DNA of 64,000 nt from Desulfuromonadaceae bacterium. Lineage in GTDB: Bacteria; Desulfobacterota; Desulfuromonadia; Desulfuromonadales; JAHYIW01. Below are positions 25,500-37,110 of this stretch, one piece after another. Below the pieces are notes generated by a model that saw only the letters and a list, made by a program, of their open reading frames with translations, was not told the DNA's origin and did not search any database. The position numbers were made by a program, and so were the translations under genes. The DNA is taken from the NCBI GenBank assembly GCA_019429445.1, contig JAHYIW010000011.1:1-64000 (forward strand), in the 5' to 3' direction. How positions within the stretch are numbered: the stretch's first letter is position 1; each line of letters starts with the position of its first letter.

Positions 25500-26333
25500 T
25501 TATCCTTTCCCTTGTTTAAGACGCACACCGTCCTCGACCAGTTCAACCAGACCGGCCTTGTAAAGACCGCCGAGCGCTTTTTTGAAAAGTTTCTTGCTCA
25601 TTCCGGTTTCCCGCTGGATCGTTTCGGGGGTGCTTCGGTCATGGACCGGCAGAAACTCACGCTCTTGCAACAGCGTCAGCAACGAATCCTTCCCTTCGCG
25701 GATTCCCGCAATCCCCGCTGGCCGCAGCGTGACATCGATCTTGCCATCGGTACGCACCTTGCGGACATAACCGGACAGGCGATCGCCGGGACGCAAATTG
25801 TCACCCATCTCATCCCGGTAAAGCAGCCCCTCATAGCGATGATTGATAATCACCGCCGCCCCCAGTTCAGTAAAACGCCAGACCATCAGTTGCACCGGTT
25901 GACCTGCCTTCACGTCAACGCTATCGACGGCAAAACAGAGGTCAATCAGGGCGGTCCCGATCGGCCGCTGGCGGTCGTCAAGACAGACCTTGACCAGATA
26001 ACTGCGCCCCTCGCGCATCCGTTCCGGCTGTTCGCTGTAAGGCACCAACAGATCTTTCTCCATCCCCCAATCGAGAAACGCCCCGTGTTTGGAGGTTTGA
26101 TTGACCTTGAGCCGAGCAAATTCACCGACCTGCGCTTTTGGAATTCGGGTGGTCGCGGCCAACGTTGCGTCGGAACTGTGATAGATAAAGACCGTCAGCC
26201 GGTCACCCTCCTGAACCTCCGGCGGCGCTTCCCGGCGCGGCAGCAGGACGAGGTTGTTACCCTCCCCCAACCAGGCCCCGCGCAGGTCAACCTGCCGAAC
26301 CCTGAGCGTATTTATTTTGCCAATGTCAACCAT
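25500..26333 (-). CDS. cvfB: CvfB/YitL-like S1-type RNA-binding protein
   Basis: A 277-residue protein with several OB/S1-like folds and a C-terminal winged helix, the layout of CvfB. Clear segments are LLPRREAPPEVQEGD (first domain), TSKHGAFLDWGMEKDLLVPY (second), LRPGDRLSGYVRKVRTDGKI (third) and MSKKLFKKALGGLYKAGLV (winged helix). CvfB proteins bind RNA and affect virulence gene output in Staphylococcus; the role here is unknown. ATG at 26333 is preferred over a GTG two codons upstream. It lies 20 bases after sucD and 6 bases before the selenoprotein gene. Confidence 0.85.
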   Translation of the reverse strand: MVDIGKINTLRVRQVDLRGAWLGEGNNLVLLPRREAPPEVQEGDRLTVFIYHSSDATLAATTRIPKAQVGEFARLKVNQTSKHGAFLDWGMEKDLLVPYSEQPERMREGRSYLVKVCLDDRQRPIGTALIDLCFAVDSVDVKAGQPVQLMVWRFTELGAAVIINHRYEGLLYRDEMGDNLRPGDRLSGYVRKVRTDGKIDVTLRPAGIAGIREGKDSLLTLLQEREFLPVHDRSTPETIQRETGMSKKLFKKALGGLYKAGLVELVEDGVRLKQGKG

Positions 26334-26353
26334 GGTCACTGCTCATCGTAAGA

Positions 26354-27232
26354 TTATTTCCCCAACACGTCCTTGACTCTCCTGCCGATATCCGCCGGAG
26401 ACTGGACCACATGCACGCCACATTCCTCCAACGCTTTCATTTTTGCCGCCGCAGTATCATCTCCCCCCGAAACAATCGCCCCCGCGTGTCCCATGCGTTT
26501 GTTTCGCGGAGCGGTCTGCCCGGCGATGAAGCTCACCACCGGCTTGCTGAAGTGCTGCTTGATCCACTCCCCGGCCTTCACTTCGGCCTGCCCGCCGATC
26601 TCGCCGATCAGGACAACACATTCGGTCTGGGCATCGAACTGGAACATCTCCAGCAGGTCAATATATTTCAAGCCAACAATGGGGTCCCCCCCGATGCCGA
26701 TACAGGTCGACTGCCCGTAGCCGAAGGCGCTGACCTGCTTGACCGCCTCATACGTCAGGGTCCCCGATTTGGAGATGATCCCGACCGTGCCGGGAGTGTG
26801 TATTTCGCCCGGCATGATCCCCATTTTGCATTCGCCGGGGGTGATCACGCCCGGACAGTTCGGCCCGATAAGCATGGTCCTTGAAGCACTCGTCTTCATC
26901 AGCCGCTTGACATTGATCATGTCCCTGACGGGGATCCCTTCGGTAATGCAGACGCACAGATCGAGATTGGCATCGATCGATTCCATCACCGCATCAGCCG
27001 CGTAGGTCGGAGGCACATAGACGATAGAAGCGTTTGCGCCGGTTTTGCGAATCGCTTCCTCGACAGTGTCGAACACCGGCGTGCCATCAACCTCGGTACC
27101 CCCCCTGCCGGGGACCACCCCGGCGACGATATTGGTACCATATTCTTTCATTTTCTGCGCATGAAATTTGCCCTGAGATCCGCTCAGCCCCTGAACAAGG
27201 ACTTTCGTCCTGTTATTGACAAGTATGCTCAT
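26354..27232 (-). CDS. sucD: Succinate-CoA ligase, alpha subunit
   Basis: A 292-residue CoA-binding subunit of the TCA-cycle enzyme that interconverts succinyl-CoA and succinate with ATP or GTP formation. The Rossmann start [20 protein letters not shown] and the phosphohistidine motif [11 protein letters not shown] near 246-250 are present. It follows sucC by 13 bases. Confidence 0.95.
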   Translation of the reverse strand: MSILVNNRTKVLVQGLSGSQGKFHAQKMKEYGTNIVAGVVPGRGGTEVDGTPVFDTVEEAIRKTGANASIVYVPPTYAADAVMESIDANLDLCVCITEGIPVRDMINVKRLMKTSASRTMLIGPNCPGVITPGECKMGIMPGEIHTPGTVGIISKSGTLTYEAVKQVSAFGYGQSTCIGIGGDPIVGLKYIDLLEMFQFDAQTECVVLIGEIGGQAEVKAGEWIKQHFSKPVVSFIAGQTAPRNKRMGHAGAIVSGGDDTAAAKMKALEECGVHVVQSPADIGRRVKDVLGK

Positions 27233-27245
27233 TTTTCACTCCCTG

Positions 27246-28460
27246 TTACGCAGACTTTGCTGCGGATCTCTTTTTGGCGGGCTGGTCGGCGGCAGCCAGC
27301 TGCACCGCTTTTTCGGCGGCATCGGCCATGGTATCTCCGGTGACGATATTCAAACCCGACTTGGCGGCGCCCTCCTCAAGGATCCTGCGCCCTTCCTGCA
27401 CATTTGTCCCGTCCAGACGGACAACAATATGGCGGTCGCTCGGCACCTCCTCGGAAGCTTTCAGCACCCCCTGAGCGATAAGATCACAGCGGACTATCCC
27501 GCCGAAAATATTGACAAAAATTACTTTGACTTTGGGGTCGGTGAGAATGATCTTGAACGCTTCCCGCACCTTGTTGACATCCGCCCCCCCCCCCACGTCG
27601 AGGAAGTTTGCCGGTTCGCCACCGTTGAACTTGATAATGTCCATGGTCGCCATGGCCAGACCGGCGCCGTTGACCATGCACCCGATATTGCCGTCCATGC
27701 TGACATAGGAAAGATCAAAAATCGAAGCTCTGACCTCCTGGGGTTCAAGCTCTCCGTAATCTTTCATCTCTTCGATTTTCGGATGCCGGAACAGGGCGTT
27801 ATCGTCCACGGACATTTTTGCATCGAGGCAGATAATCTCGCCATCGCTGGTGACAACCAGTGGATTGATTTCCAGCATCATCCCGTCATGATCGACAAAA
27901 CACTGATAGAGTTTGTTGGCAACGTCCGCGAACCGGGTGAGCAGACTCGAATCAAGACCGATCGCCTTGGCAATCTTTCGCCCGAGGAAAAGACCCATTC
28001 CCGTCACCGGATTGACCTGTGCCTTGATGACCGCCTTCGGATTATCCCTGGCCACCTCTTCAATCTCCACGCCCCCCTCGGAACTGGCAATCACCATGTG
28101 CTGTTCAGAGTCCCGGTCGACCAGGAAACTGAGGTAAATTTCCTGTTTGATCTGCGTCGCCTTTTCGACCAGGATGCGGCGCACCACCTTGCCCTCAGGT
28201 CCGGTCTGTTTGGTGACGATTTTCATGCCGAGCATCCGCGTCGCTTCGTCATAGACCTGATCGAATGCCTTGACGACCTTGACCCCGCCCGCCTTGCCAC
28301 GGCCACCGGCATGAACCTGCGCCTTGATGACCCAGGCATCACCTTTCAATTCTTTCGCGACGCGCAGGGCATCACTGGCAGTCGAGGCGACACTGCCGTC
28401 CGGAACGGGAACCCCATAGTTTCTGAGCAGTCCTTTAGCCTGAAATTCATGCAGATACAT
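27246..28460 (-). CDS. sucC: Succinate-CoA ligase, beta subunit
   Basis: A 404-residue nucleotide-binding subunit beginning [20 protein letters not shown]. The ATP-grasp part and the C-terminal [17 protein letters not shown] segment are typical. It is about 15 residues longer than usual because of a Lys/Ala-rich tail ([11 protein letters not shown]). AAGGAAGGTG lies ahead of the ATG. Confidence 0.95.
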   Translation of the reverse strand: MYLHEFQAKGLLRNYGVPVPDGSVASTASDALRVAKELKGDAWVIKAQVHAGGRGKAGGVKVVKAFDQVYDEATRMLGMKIVTKQTGPEGKVVRRILVEKATQIKQEIYLSFLVDRDSEQHMVIASSEGGVEIEEVARDNPKAVIKAQVNPVTGMGLFLGRKIAKAIGLDSSLLTRFADVANKLYQCFVDHDGMMLEINPLVVTSDGEIICLDAKMSVDDNALFRHPKIEEMKDYGELEPQEVRASIFDLSYVSMDGNIGCMVNGAGLAMATMDIIKFNGGEPANFLDVGGGADVNKVREAFKIILTDPKVKVIFVNIFGGIVRCDLIAQGVLKASEEVPSDRHIVVRLDGTNVQEGRRILEEGAAKSGLNIVTGDTMADAAEKAVQLAAADQPAKKRSAAKSA

Positions 28461-28519
28461 GGTTCACCTTCCTTGTTGAGTGATTACTAGCAGCCGGTCG
28501 GACTATCCATCTAGCCTTC

Positions 28520-28548
28520 CTTATACGCCGCTGAAGGTTGTGGTGCAA
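28520..28548 (-). promoter_or_regulatory. Candidate sigma-70 promoter of sucCD
   Basis: On the minus strand TTGCAC, a 17-base spacer and TATAAG stand 60 bases before the sucC ATG. Confidence 0.6.
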
Positions 28549-28794
28549 TCTTTTATCTATAATAAAAATTATCGCAATCAGAATTATGCCCGTTAAAATC
28601 TCGAATGAACCCTTCAAACGTTATAACTGATCTATTTTTATTATAAAAAACGAGGTAAGGATGATGAAAAAATATTATTCCGGTGATTATTAACCATATA
28701 ACGCACAAAACCACAGAACAGTTTAACTAAAAAATCAGACGGCTGGCTCCTTGGGAGAAGCTGAAGACGCCTCCGCCTTTCATCTCGGGACAGC
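28549..28794. other. Gene-free AT-rich gap between sucC and a cytochrome gene
   Basis: Together with the sucC leader this makes about 330 bases without a supportable gene. It is rich in A/T runs and holds no ORF, RNA gene or strong terminator that I can recognise. Confidence 0.5.
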
Positions 28795-29112
28795 TTATTT
28801 CAACGTCGTTAAATAATGAACCAGGGCATCAATTTCCGCTACCGAGAGATGCCGCGAATCAGGCATCGCTGATCGCGGCAATTTGGCCGCCGGATATAAC
28901 AACTTTTGCCGAATTTCATCGGCTGTCAAGCGCTGGCCGACAAATTTCAGTTCGACACCGAGCGTTCCGCCAGGCTGATTGATGGCATGGCACCCCAGGC
29001 ACCCTTGCGACAGAATCAGCTCACGCGCCACCACATCCTCTCCTCCCCGCGCGGTGGACCACCCTCCCAACAGCAACAGCAGACCGATTATGACCACCCT
29101 GCGACAATGCAT
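28795..29112 (-). CDS. Small monohaem c-type cytochrome
   Basis: A 105-residue protein with a signal peptide (hydrophobic stretch about 7-16 ending near GGWSTARGG) and one haem site CLGCH. Distal Met candidates are in SAMPDSRHLS, and the C-terminal LSVAEIDALVHYLTTLK is typical of class I cytochrome c. It should be a soluble periplasmic electron carrier. GGAGGT before the ATG at 29112 supports that start over an ATG five codons upstream. Confidence 0.85.
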   Translation of the reverse strand: MHCRRVVIIGLLLLLGGWSTARGGEDVVARELILSQGCLGCHAINQPGGTLGVELKFVGQRLTADEIRQKLLYPAAKLPRSAMPDSRHLSVAEIDALVHYLTTLK

Positions 29113-29262
29113 TGCTTTGACCTCCATGGACCGTGTCCCGCCCTGAAACCTGACTGCAACCGAATCGCGGGGAAAGGCGCCGATTCCGGTTGAATTATCA
29201 CCAGCTGCCCGCTAAACTGGGTCGCCATCGGAACAAACGGCCCATCCACAGGAGGATTTTCC

Positions 29263-30267
29263 ATGCTGATTGTTATGCATCATAGTGCCACCGCCGCCCA
29301 AATCGACCGCGTTGAAAAATCTGTCCGCGCCATGGGGCTGCGCCCCGAACCGATTCCGGGCAGTCTGCGTACCGCTATCGGGGTTCTCGGCAACCAGGGG
29401 TACGTGGACGATGCGACGATCCGCGACCTGCCGGGGGTGCGCGAGGTCATTCATGTCAGCAAACCGTACAAACTGGTCTCTCGCGATTTTCACCCCCAGG
29501 CGACGATTGTCAAGGTCGGCGCGGTTGAAATTGGCGACAACTGTCCGCCGGTGATCATGGCGGGGCCATGCTCGATTGAAAATGAAGAGCAGATGCGCGC
29601 CGCTGCGGTCGGGGTTAAAGCCGCCGGTGCGCACCTCCTGCGCGGCGGAGCATTCAAGCCACGGACCGGTCCCCACTCCTTTCAGGGACTCGGCATCGAG
29701 GGGTTGAAACTGCTGCGCCAGGCCGGTGACAGTGTTGGCATGCCGGTGATCACCGAGGTGATGCGTATCGAACAACTTGACGCCGTTTGCGCCAACGCCG
29801 ACATGCTCCAGATCGGCGCGCGCAATATGCAGAATTTTGATCTGCTTAAAGAAGTTGGCAAGCTGCGCCATCCGGTCTTGCTGAAGCGTGGCATGAGCGC
29901 GACGATCGAGGAATTTCTGGCGGCGGCGGAGTATATCGTCGCCGAAGGAAATGACCAGGTCGTGCTCTGTGAACGCGGTATCCGCACCTTCGAACGCGCC
30001 ACCCGCAACACCCTTGATCTGTCTGTCGCCACGCTCGTTCGTGAACTCTCCCACCTGCCGATTATCGTCGATCCGAGCCACGCCACCGGCGTTCGCTCAC
30101 TGGTGCCGGTGATGTCAAAGGCAGCGCTGGTCGCCGGGGCTCATGGACTGATGATTGAAGTCCATCCCGATCCGGCCAAGGCCTTGTGCGATGGGGCCCA
30201 GAGCCTGACGATCGAAGGCTTTACTGAATTGATGGAGCAGTTGCGTTCCTTGTCCGCGGTCCTCTAG
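29263..30267 (+). CDS. aroF: 3-deoxy-7-phosphoheptulonate synthase (DAHP synthase, class I-beta)
   Basis: First enzyme of the shikimate pathway, joining phosphoenolpyruvate and erythrose 4-phosphate. The 334-residue protein has the N-terminal ferredoxin-like regulatory domain (about 1-70) and then a TIM barrel with GPCSIENEEQM, RGGAFKPRTGPHSFQGLG and VDPSHATG. AGGAGGA precedes the ATG. Its 3' end overlaps the convergent phosphoesterase gene by four bases. Confidence 0.93.
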   Translation: MLIVMHHSATAAQIDRVEKSVRAMGLRPEPIPGSLRTAIGVLGNQGYVDDATIRDLPGVREVIHVSKPYKLVSRDFHPQATIVKVGAVEIGDNCPPVIMAGPCSIENEEQMRAAAVGVKAAGAHLLRGGAFKPRTGPHSFQGLGIEGLKLLRQAGDSVGMPVITEVMRIEQLDAVCANADMLQIGARNMQNFDLLKEVGKLRHPVLLKRGMSATIEEFLAAAEYIVAEGNDQVVLCERGIRTFERATRNTLDLSVATLVRELSHLPIIVDPSHATGVRSLVPVMSKAALVAGAHGLMIEVHPDPAKALCDGAQSLTIEGFTELMEQLRSLSAVL

Positions 30268-31157
30268 CCGGCGGATTTTGATCGTTCCGCATCCGCCCCG
30301 ACCAACCTGATCAGAGTGATTTCCGGCGGGCAGAAAAAGCGCGCCGGGAGACCGCTGGTGCCGATCCCCCGGTTCACGTAAAGGGGGGTGGCGTGCGCCC
30401 CGACCTGGTAATTTCCGGCCACGAAATCACCGCTGTACATCGGCAGATGGAGCGGCGGCAGACCGGGCAGACGCACCTGCCCACCGTGGGTATGCCCACA
30501 GAGGATCAAGTCCCAGCGCTTATCCAGCAGATGATGATCGAAAGCCGGAACGTGTGACAATAGCAGGTTGAGTCGCCGTGGATCAATCTGCGCCTGCAGC
30601 CGTTTCAGGTGGTTCGCCAAAGACGGGTAATCGAGCCCCGCCAACGACAGGGGGATTCCGGCCACCGTCAGATCGATGCGTTCATTGATCAGCAACGTTA
30701 CCCCCGCCGCAGCAAAGCGCTGGCGCAAATTTTCCCCCTCCAGACGTGACCAGTATTCCCAGTTCCCCTGGACGCCATAGACGCCCTGCGGTGCGTGCAA
30801 CAGTTGCAAAAAACGCATGACCCCGGCAAGATTACGCTTCTCTTCCAGGTAGTCACCGGTCAGCAAAACAGCATCGACACCCAGCGCATTGACCTGTGCC
30901 GCGACCTCCCGGTGATAGCGGTTAACCGTCTGGATATGCAGATCGGACAGCTGTCCCAGACGCACCTCCACACCGGCAGGGAGCTTGGGGCTGACGAGCA
31001 ACTGTTCCTCGACGACTGCGTGGCGCGGTTCGTACCACAAGCCACGGACGCCGACACCACTACCGAGAAGTGTTAAAAAACCGGCCGAACGGCCGAGAAA
31101 TCTCCGCCGCTCCGGAAGGTCAGGAAGGTTTTCGGAATTTATTTCGTCATGGTGCAT
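30264..31157 (-). CDS. Metallophosphoesterase (YkuE/YaeI-like)
   Basis: A 297-residue calcineurin-type phosphoesterase. Metal-binding blocks are visible in order: QLSDLHIQ, LLTGDYLE, GVQGNWEYW, LLLSHVPAF and LCGHTHGGQ. The N-terminus has RRRFLGRSAG followed by a hydrophobic run, which resembles a Tat signal or membrane anchor, so the enzyme probably acts at or outside the inner membrane. Related enzymes cleave UDP-diacylglucosamine-type or phospholipid substrates; the substrate here is unknown. GGAGC lies before the ATG. Confidence 0.85.
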   Translation of the reverse strand: MHHDEINSENLPDLPERRRFLGRSAGFLTLLGSGVGVRGLWYEPRHAVVEEQLLVSPKLPAGVEVRLGQLSDLHIQTVNRYHREVAAQVNALGVDAVLLTGDYLEEKRNLAGVMRFLQLLHAPQGVYGVQGNWEYWSRLEGENLRQRFAAAGVTLLINERIDLTVAGIPLSLAGLDYPSLANHLKRLQAQIDPRRLNLLLSHVPAFDHHLLDKRWDLILCGHTHGGQVRLPGLPPLHLPMYSGDFVAGNYQVGAHATPLYVNRGIGTSGLPARFFCPPEITLIRLVGADAERSKSAG

Positions 31158-31229
31158 GCGTTGCTCCGGTGGCGCTGGTCACGTACCCCGCCCCGGCCAG
31201 CGGAAAAAACAGCAGAAGGCGCTCTGCAC

Positions 31230-31259
31230 TTGCGCGCAGTGAGTGATCGGCGCTATACT
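31230..31259 (+). promoter_or_regulatory. Candidate sigma-70 promoter of fprA-priA
   Basis: TTGCGC, an 18-base spacer and TATACT lie about 50 bases before the fprA ATG. Confidence 0.55.
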
Positions 31260-31310
31260 TCATTGACTTGATTATGCCGTGCTTCCCCCCCTTGAACAAG
31301 GAGATAGTTG

Positions 31311-32504
31311 ATGGATGCCTCGCAAAAGATTGTAGCTGATGTTCACTGGGTCGGTGTTAAAGATCGCGACCTGAAGATTTTTGATGACCTTTTTCCGACC
31401 CACAACGGCACCACCTACAATGCCTATCTGGTCCGCGGAAAAAACAAAACCGTACTGATCGACACCGTCAAGGAACCGTTCAGCGCCGAATTTTTCAGCA
31501 AGGTCGGCGAGCATCTCGCTCTGGAAAAAGTCGATGCGGTGATCATCAACCACACCGAACCGGATCACTCCGGGGCACTCAACGCCCTGCTCGATAAAAA
31601 CCCGGAACTGGTCGTTTATTGCTCACGACCGGCAGATAATTTTTTACGCCAGTTGCTCAATCGCGATTTCACCAGTTGCGTTATTGAAGAGGGTGGGGAA
31701 CTCGACCTCGGCGGCAAAACCCTGCGTTTTTATCTGGCGCCCTCACTGCACTGGCCCGACACAATCTTCACCTATCTGGTCGAGGACGAACTCCTCTTTT
31801 CGTGTGATGCGTTCGGTGCGCACTATTGCTCAAGCAAACTGTTTGATGATGAAATTGCTGATTTTTCGGCCGATTTTTATTTTTATTTTGACTGTATCAT
31901 GCGCCCGTTCAAAGACAAGGTGCGCGAAGCACTGGCGAAGATCAGCGACCTGCCGATCCGTATGATTTGTCCATCTCACGGCCCGATCCGGCGTTCGACG
32001 TATCAGGATGCCCTTAATTCTTACCGTCGCTGGTCCGCCGCGCCCCCCATCGCCAACCGTCCCAAGGCTCTGCTGGCGATCCTTTCCTCTCACGGTAATA
32101 CCCGCAAGATGGCGGCGGTCGTCCGCACCGAGCTTGAAGCACGCGGGATCGAAGTAAACGAGTTTGCGCTCAGTACGATGCGCGACGACGATTACCGCAA
32201 TGCCCTTGAAGAAGCGGATGTCCTGGTTATCGGCACCCCGACGATTCAGCGCGACGCGCCGCCGCAAGTCTGGCACGCTCTGACGCTGATTTCAGCGGTG
32301 CACCCGAAGGTAAAACGCGCCGCCGTGTTCGGCTCCTACGGCTGGAGCGGCGAAGCGACCAAAATGATTGAAGAACGTTTGCGCGGGCTCAAGTATACGC
32401 TGGTGACCGACGGGCTCTCGTTCCGCTTTACCCCGACGACCGCCAACCTCGAAGAGTGTCGTCAATTCGCCAGCCGCATCGCCGCAGTCGTCCTTCAAGA
32501 CTGA
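31311..32504 (+). CDS. fprA: FprA-type flavo-diiron protein (O2/NO reductase)
   Basis: A 397-residue A-type flavoprotein that reduces O2 or NO without releasing reactive products, a common protection in anaerobes. The metallo-beta-lactamase-like N-terminal domain holds the diiron ligands in NHTEPDHSG and further His/Asp (ALHWPDT-like APSLHWPDT, CDAFGAHYCS). The C-terminal flavodoxin domain (about 255-395) has LSSHGNTRKMA for FMN. AAGGAGA precedes the ATG; a TTG one codon earlier is less likely. priA follows after ten bases. Confidence 0.92.
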   Translation: MDASQKIVADVHWVGVKDRDLKIFDDLFPTHNGTTYNAYLVRGKNKTVLIDTVKEPFSAEFFSKVGEHLALEKVDAVIINHTEPDHSGALNALLDKNPELVVYCSRPADNFLRQLLNRDFTSCVIEEGGELDLGGKTLRFYLAPSLHWPDTIFTYLVEDELLFSCDAFGAHYCSSKLFDDEIADFSADFYFYFDCIMRPFKDKVREALAKISDLPIRMICPSHGPIRRSTYQDALNSYRRWSAAPPIANRPKALLAILSSHGNTRKMAAVVRTELEARGIEVNEFALSTMRDDDYRNALEEADVLVIGTPTIQRDAPPQVWHALTLISAVHPKVKRAAVFGSYGWSGEATKMIEERLRGLKYTLVTDGLSFRFTPTTANLEECRQFASRIAAVVLQD

Positions 32505-32514
32505 CTGACCGTGC

Positions 32515-34713
<2,199 letters not shown>

Positions 34714-34738
34714 TTCCCCGCCCTTGATAAAGAAGCAG

Positions 34739-36001
34739 ATGGCAGTCTCGCCCTTAACCTTGAGGATTTTTTTAGTGTCTTTGTATTTTTCCCCCCGTTT
34801 ACCGTTGCTCGCCCTGTTGACCCTGCTCGTCGCCTGTACTCCGTCCTGGCCCCCTCCCTCGCCGCCATCGTTGCCGGAAATCGCGCGCCCTGAACCGCCC
34901 CCCCCGAAAACGGTCGCTCCTCCCGCTTTGCAACCGGTCGACTGGGACGCGCTCGACGGCTGGGCAAGTGATGCGCATGACGATGCGTTACAAACCTTCC
35001 TCGTCAGCTGTCGCCCGTTGCGTTTTCGCGCCGTCTGGCAAGACGTCTGTGCCCGTGCGCGGGAGATAGCCGAGAAGGATCGCGCCGCCGCCCGGTTATT
35101 TTTTGAACAGGAATTCACCCCCCACCGCGTGGTCAATCCTGACCGCAGCACCAGCGGGCTGATCACCGGCTACTATGTTCCTGACCTGGATGGCAGTCGG
35201 CACCGTTCACCAACCTATGCCTATCCTCTCTATCGCACGCCCGAGGATTTGCTGGTCATCGACCTTGACGAGGTTTACCCCGAACTCGACCGGATGCGCC
35301 TGCGCGGCCGGATCGAAGGGCGGCGCGTCGTCCCCTACTGGCAGCGGAGCGAAATTGATACGCCAATCGCGCCGCTCGCCGGACAGGAACTGGTCTGGGT
35401 CAACGATCCGGTTGAACGCTTCTTTTTGCACATTCAAGGTTCCGGCAGAATCAATCTTGATGATGGTACCCAGATTCTGGTCAACTACGATGACCAGAAC
35501 GGGCACCCTTATCGTTCTATCGGCAAACTGCTGATCGAGCGCAACATCATGACCCGCGACCAGATGTCAATGCAGAATATCCGCTCCTGGGCCAGCAAAA
35601 ATCCGCTGGCGGCACAGACGCTGCTCGCCGAGAATCCGAGTTATGTTTTTTTCCGCGAACTTGACGCTGATTTTACCAGCCCGCCCGGCGCTCTCGGTGT
35701 CCCCCTGACCGCGCGCCGCAGTCTGGCGGTCGATGCACATACGATCCCGCTCGGCGCCCCGGTCTACCTCGCCGCCACCTGGCCGGATCGCGATGCTCCC
35801 TTGCAACGGCTGATGGTCGCCCAGGATACCGGCGGCGCGATCAAGGGCGCGGTGCGCGCCGATTTTTACTGGGGGATTGGCGATGAAGCCGGTTTCTACG
35901 CGGGACGGATGAAACAACCGGGGCGACTTTGGGTGCTGCTACCGAACGCGCTGGCCGCAACCCCGGCAATGGCGGATGAAGAGGGGGAAGAGGAAAAGTG
36001 A
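34739..36001 (+). CDS. mltA: MltA-type lytic transglycosylase lipoprotein
   Basis: A 420-residue murein hydrolase. The signal peptide ends in a lipobox (TLLVAC), followed by a Pro-rich linker, so it is anchored in the outer membrane. The MltA domain shows GYYVPDLDGS, VNDPVERFFLHIQGSGRI and the C-terminal 3D (double-psi barrel) segment QDTGGAIKGAVRADFYWG with catalytic Asp. A longer open frame back into priA is not supported by a signal peptide or ribosome site. yqgE follows after ten bases. Confidence 0.9.
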   Translation: MAVSPLTLRIFLVSLYFSPRLPLLALLTLLVACTPSWPPPSPPSLPEIARPEPPPPKTVAPPALQPVDWDALDGWASDAHDDALQTFLVSCRPLRFRAVWQDVCARAREIAEKDRAAARLFFEQEFTPHRVVNPDRSTSGLITGYYVPDLDGSRHRSPTYAYPLYRTPEDLLVIDLDEVYPELDRMRLRGRIEGRRVVPYWQRSEIDTPIAPLAGQELVWVNDPVERFFLHIQGSGRINLDDGTQILVNYDDQNGHPYRSIGKLLIERNIMTRDQMSMQNIRSWASKNPLAAQTLLAENPSYVFFRELDADFTSPPGALGVPLTARRSLAVDAHTIPLGAPVYLAATWPDRDAPLQRLMVAQDTGGAIKGAVRADFYWGIGDEAGFYAGRMKQPGRLWVLLPNALAATPAMADEEGEEEK

Positions 36002-36011
36002 GGACGAGACG

Positions 36012-36617
36012 ATGACACGAGTAAACTGTTGGCCGCTACTGTTGTTGCTTCTGACGTTGACCTGTGCAGGGGCCACCGACAGCCATGCCCTCGAAGCGGC
36101 GACCGGACGACTGTTGCTGGCGAGTAACAAGATTAACGATTCGCGTTTCAAGGAAACGGTCATCCTGCTCACCGGACACGAACACGGGAGTATGGGGATC
36201 ATCCTTAACCGCCCCACCGGCCTGAAACTGGCGGAGGTCCTGCCTGAAGTTGACGAGGTTCGGGGCCGCCCGACGATCTTTTATTTCGGCGGCCCGGTCG
36301 ACAAGCAACAGGTACTCACCCTGCTCCGCAACGGTGAACGGCGGGACAACTCCAGCCAGGTTGTCGGCCGCACCGGCTTAAGTGATCTCAAATCGGTGCT
36401 GGATCGTTTTGACGATGAACAGATTGATGCCAAGCTGCGTGTCTATCTCGGCTATGTTGGCTGGGCACCGGGACAATTGAACAAGGAAATTGTCCGTGGG
36501 GACTGGCTGGTAATCGCGGAAGACGAAATGGCCATCTACGATCCGCTGCCCCGGACTCTGTGGACGCGCTTGTGGCAAAAATATACGCAGGAAATGACCG
36601 GACAGGAGAAGGAATAA
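36012..36617 (+). CDS. YqgE/AlgH (UPF0301) family protein with a signal peptide
   Basis: A 201-residue UPF0301 protein: family segments are LLLASNKINDSRFKETVILL, HGSMGIILNRPTGLKL, YFGGPVDKQQVLTL and YLGYVGWAPGQLNKEI. Most family members are cytoplasmic, but this one has an N-terminal Leu-rich stretch ending near AGATDSHA that looks like a cleaved signal, so it may act in the periplasm. Function of the family is unknown. It closes the fprA-priA-mltA-yqgE run. Confidence 0.85.
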   Translation: MTRVNCWPLLLLLLTLTCAGATDSHALEAATGRLLLASNKINDSRFKETVILLTGHEHGSMGIILNRPTGLKLAEVLPEVDEVRGRPTIFYFGGPVDKQQVLTLLRNGERRDNSSQVVGRTGLSDLKSVLDRFDDEQIDAKLRVYLGYVGWAPGQLNKEIVRGDWLVIAEDEMAIYDPLPRTLWTRLWQKYTQEMTGQEKE

Positions 36618-36628
36618 CTGGTTGGCAG

Positions 36629-37024
36629 TCAGGGCTCCCAGCGGTTGCCGCGCCGCCGCATTTCGATCACTTCCATCGTGCCCTGATCGTTAATCATCGC
36701 ATTGAGTAGCCAGCTGACCAGGCTGATCACCAGCGAACCGGCCACCGCCGACCAGAAGCCGTGCACCACGAAACCGCGGCTGACCCCTGAAGTCATCAGC
36801 AACAGCACGGCATTGATGACAAAGGTGAACAGCCCCAAAGTGAGAATATTCAGCGGCAAGGTAAAGAGCAGCAGGAGTGGTCGCAGCAGGGCGTTGAGTA
36901 CGCCGAGAACTGCGGCGGCAAAGATCGCCGCAACCGGGCCATGGATTTCAATCCCGCCAAGCAGCCAGGCGGCGGCCATAATCGCCAATGTTTGAATAAT
37001 CCAGCGAATCAATAATCCGCGCAT
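36629..37024 (-). CDS. YvlD/phage holin IV-like small membrane protein
   Basis: A 131-residue, four-helix membrane protein of the YvlD (DUF360, 'phage holin family') type, e.g. AAVLGVLNALLRPLLLLFTL and LNILTLGLFTFVINAVLLL. The ATG at 37024 stands just after GGGGAGGA; an earlier ATG at 37045 would place that site inside the gene. Function unknown. It converges with yqgE. Confidence 0.8.
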   Translation of the reverse strand: MRGLLIRWIIQTLAIMAAAWLLGGIEIHGPVAAIFAAAVLGVLNALLRPLLLLFTLPLNILTLGLFTFVINAVLLLMTSGVSRGFVVHGFWSAVAGSLVISLVSWLLNAMINDQGTMEVIEMRRRGNRWEP

Positions 37025-37110
37025 AACCGTCCTCCCCGTGTTCATACACCTTTAATCAGTATCACACGCAAAGTAAAGGGGTGGCAGCGCATAACTGATC
37101 AGCAAGGCCA

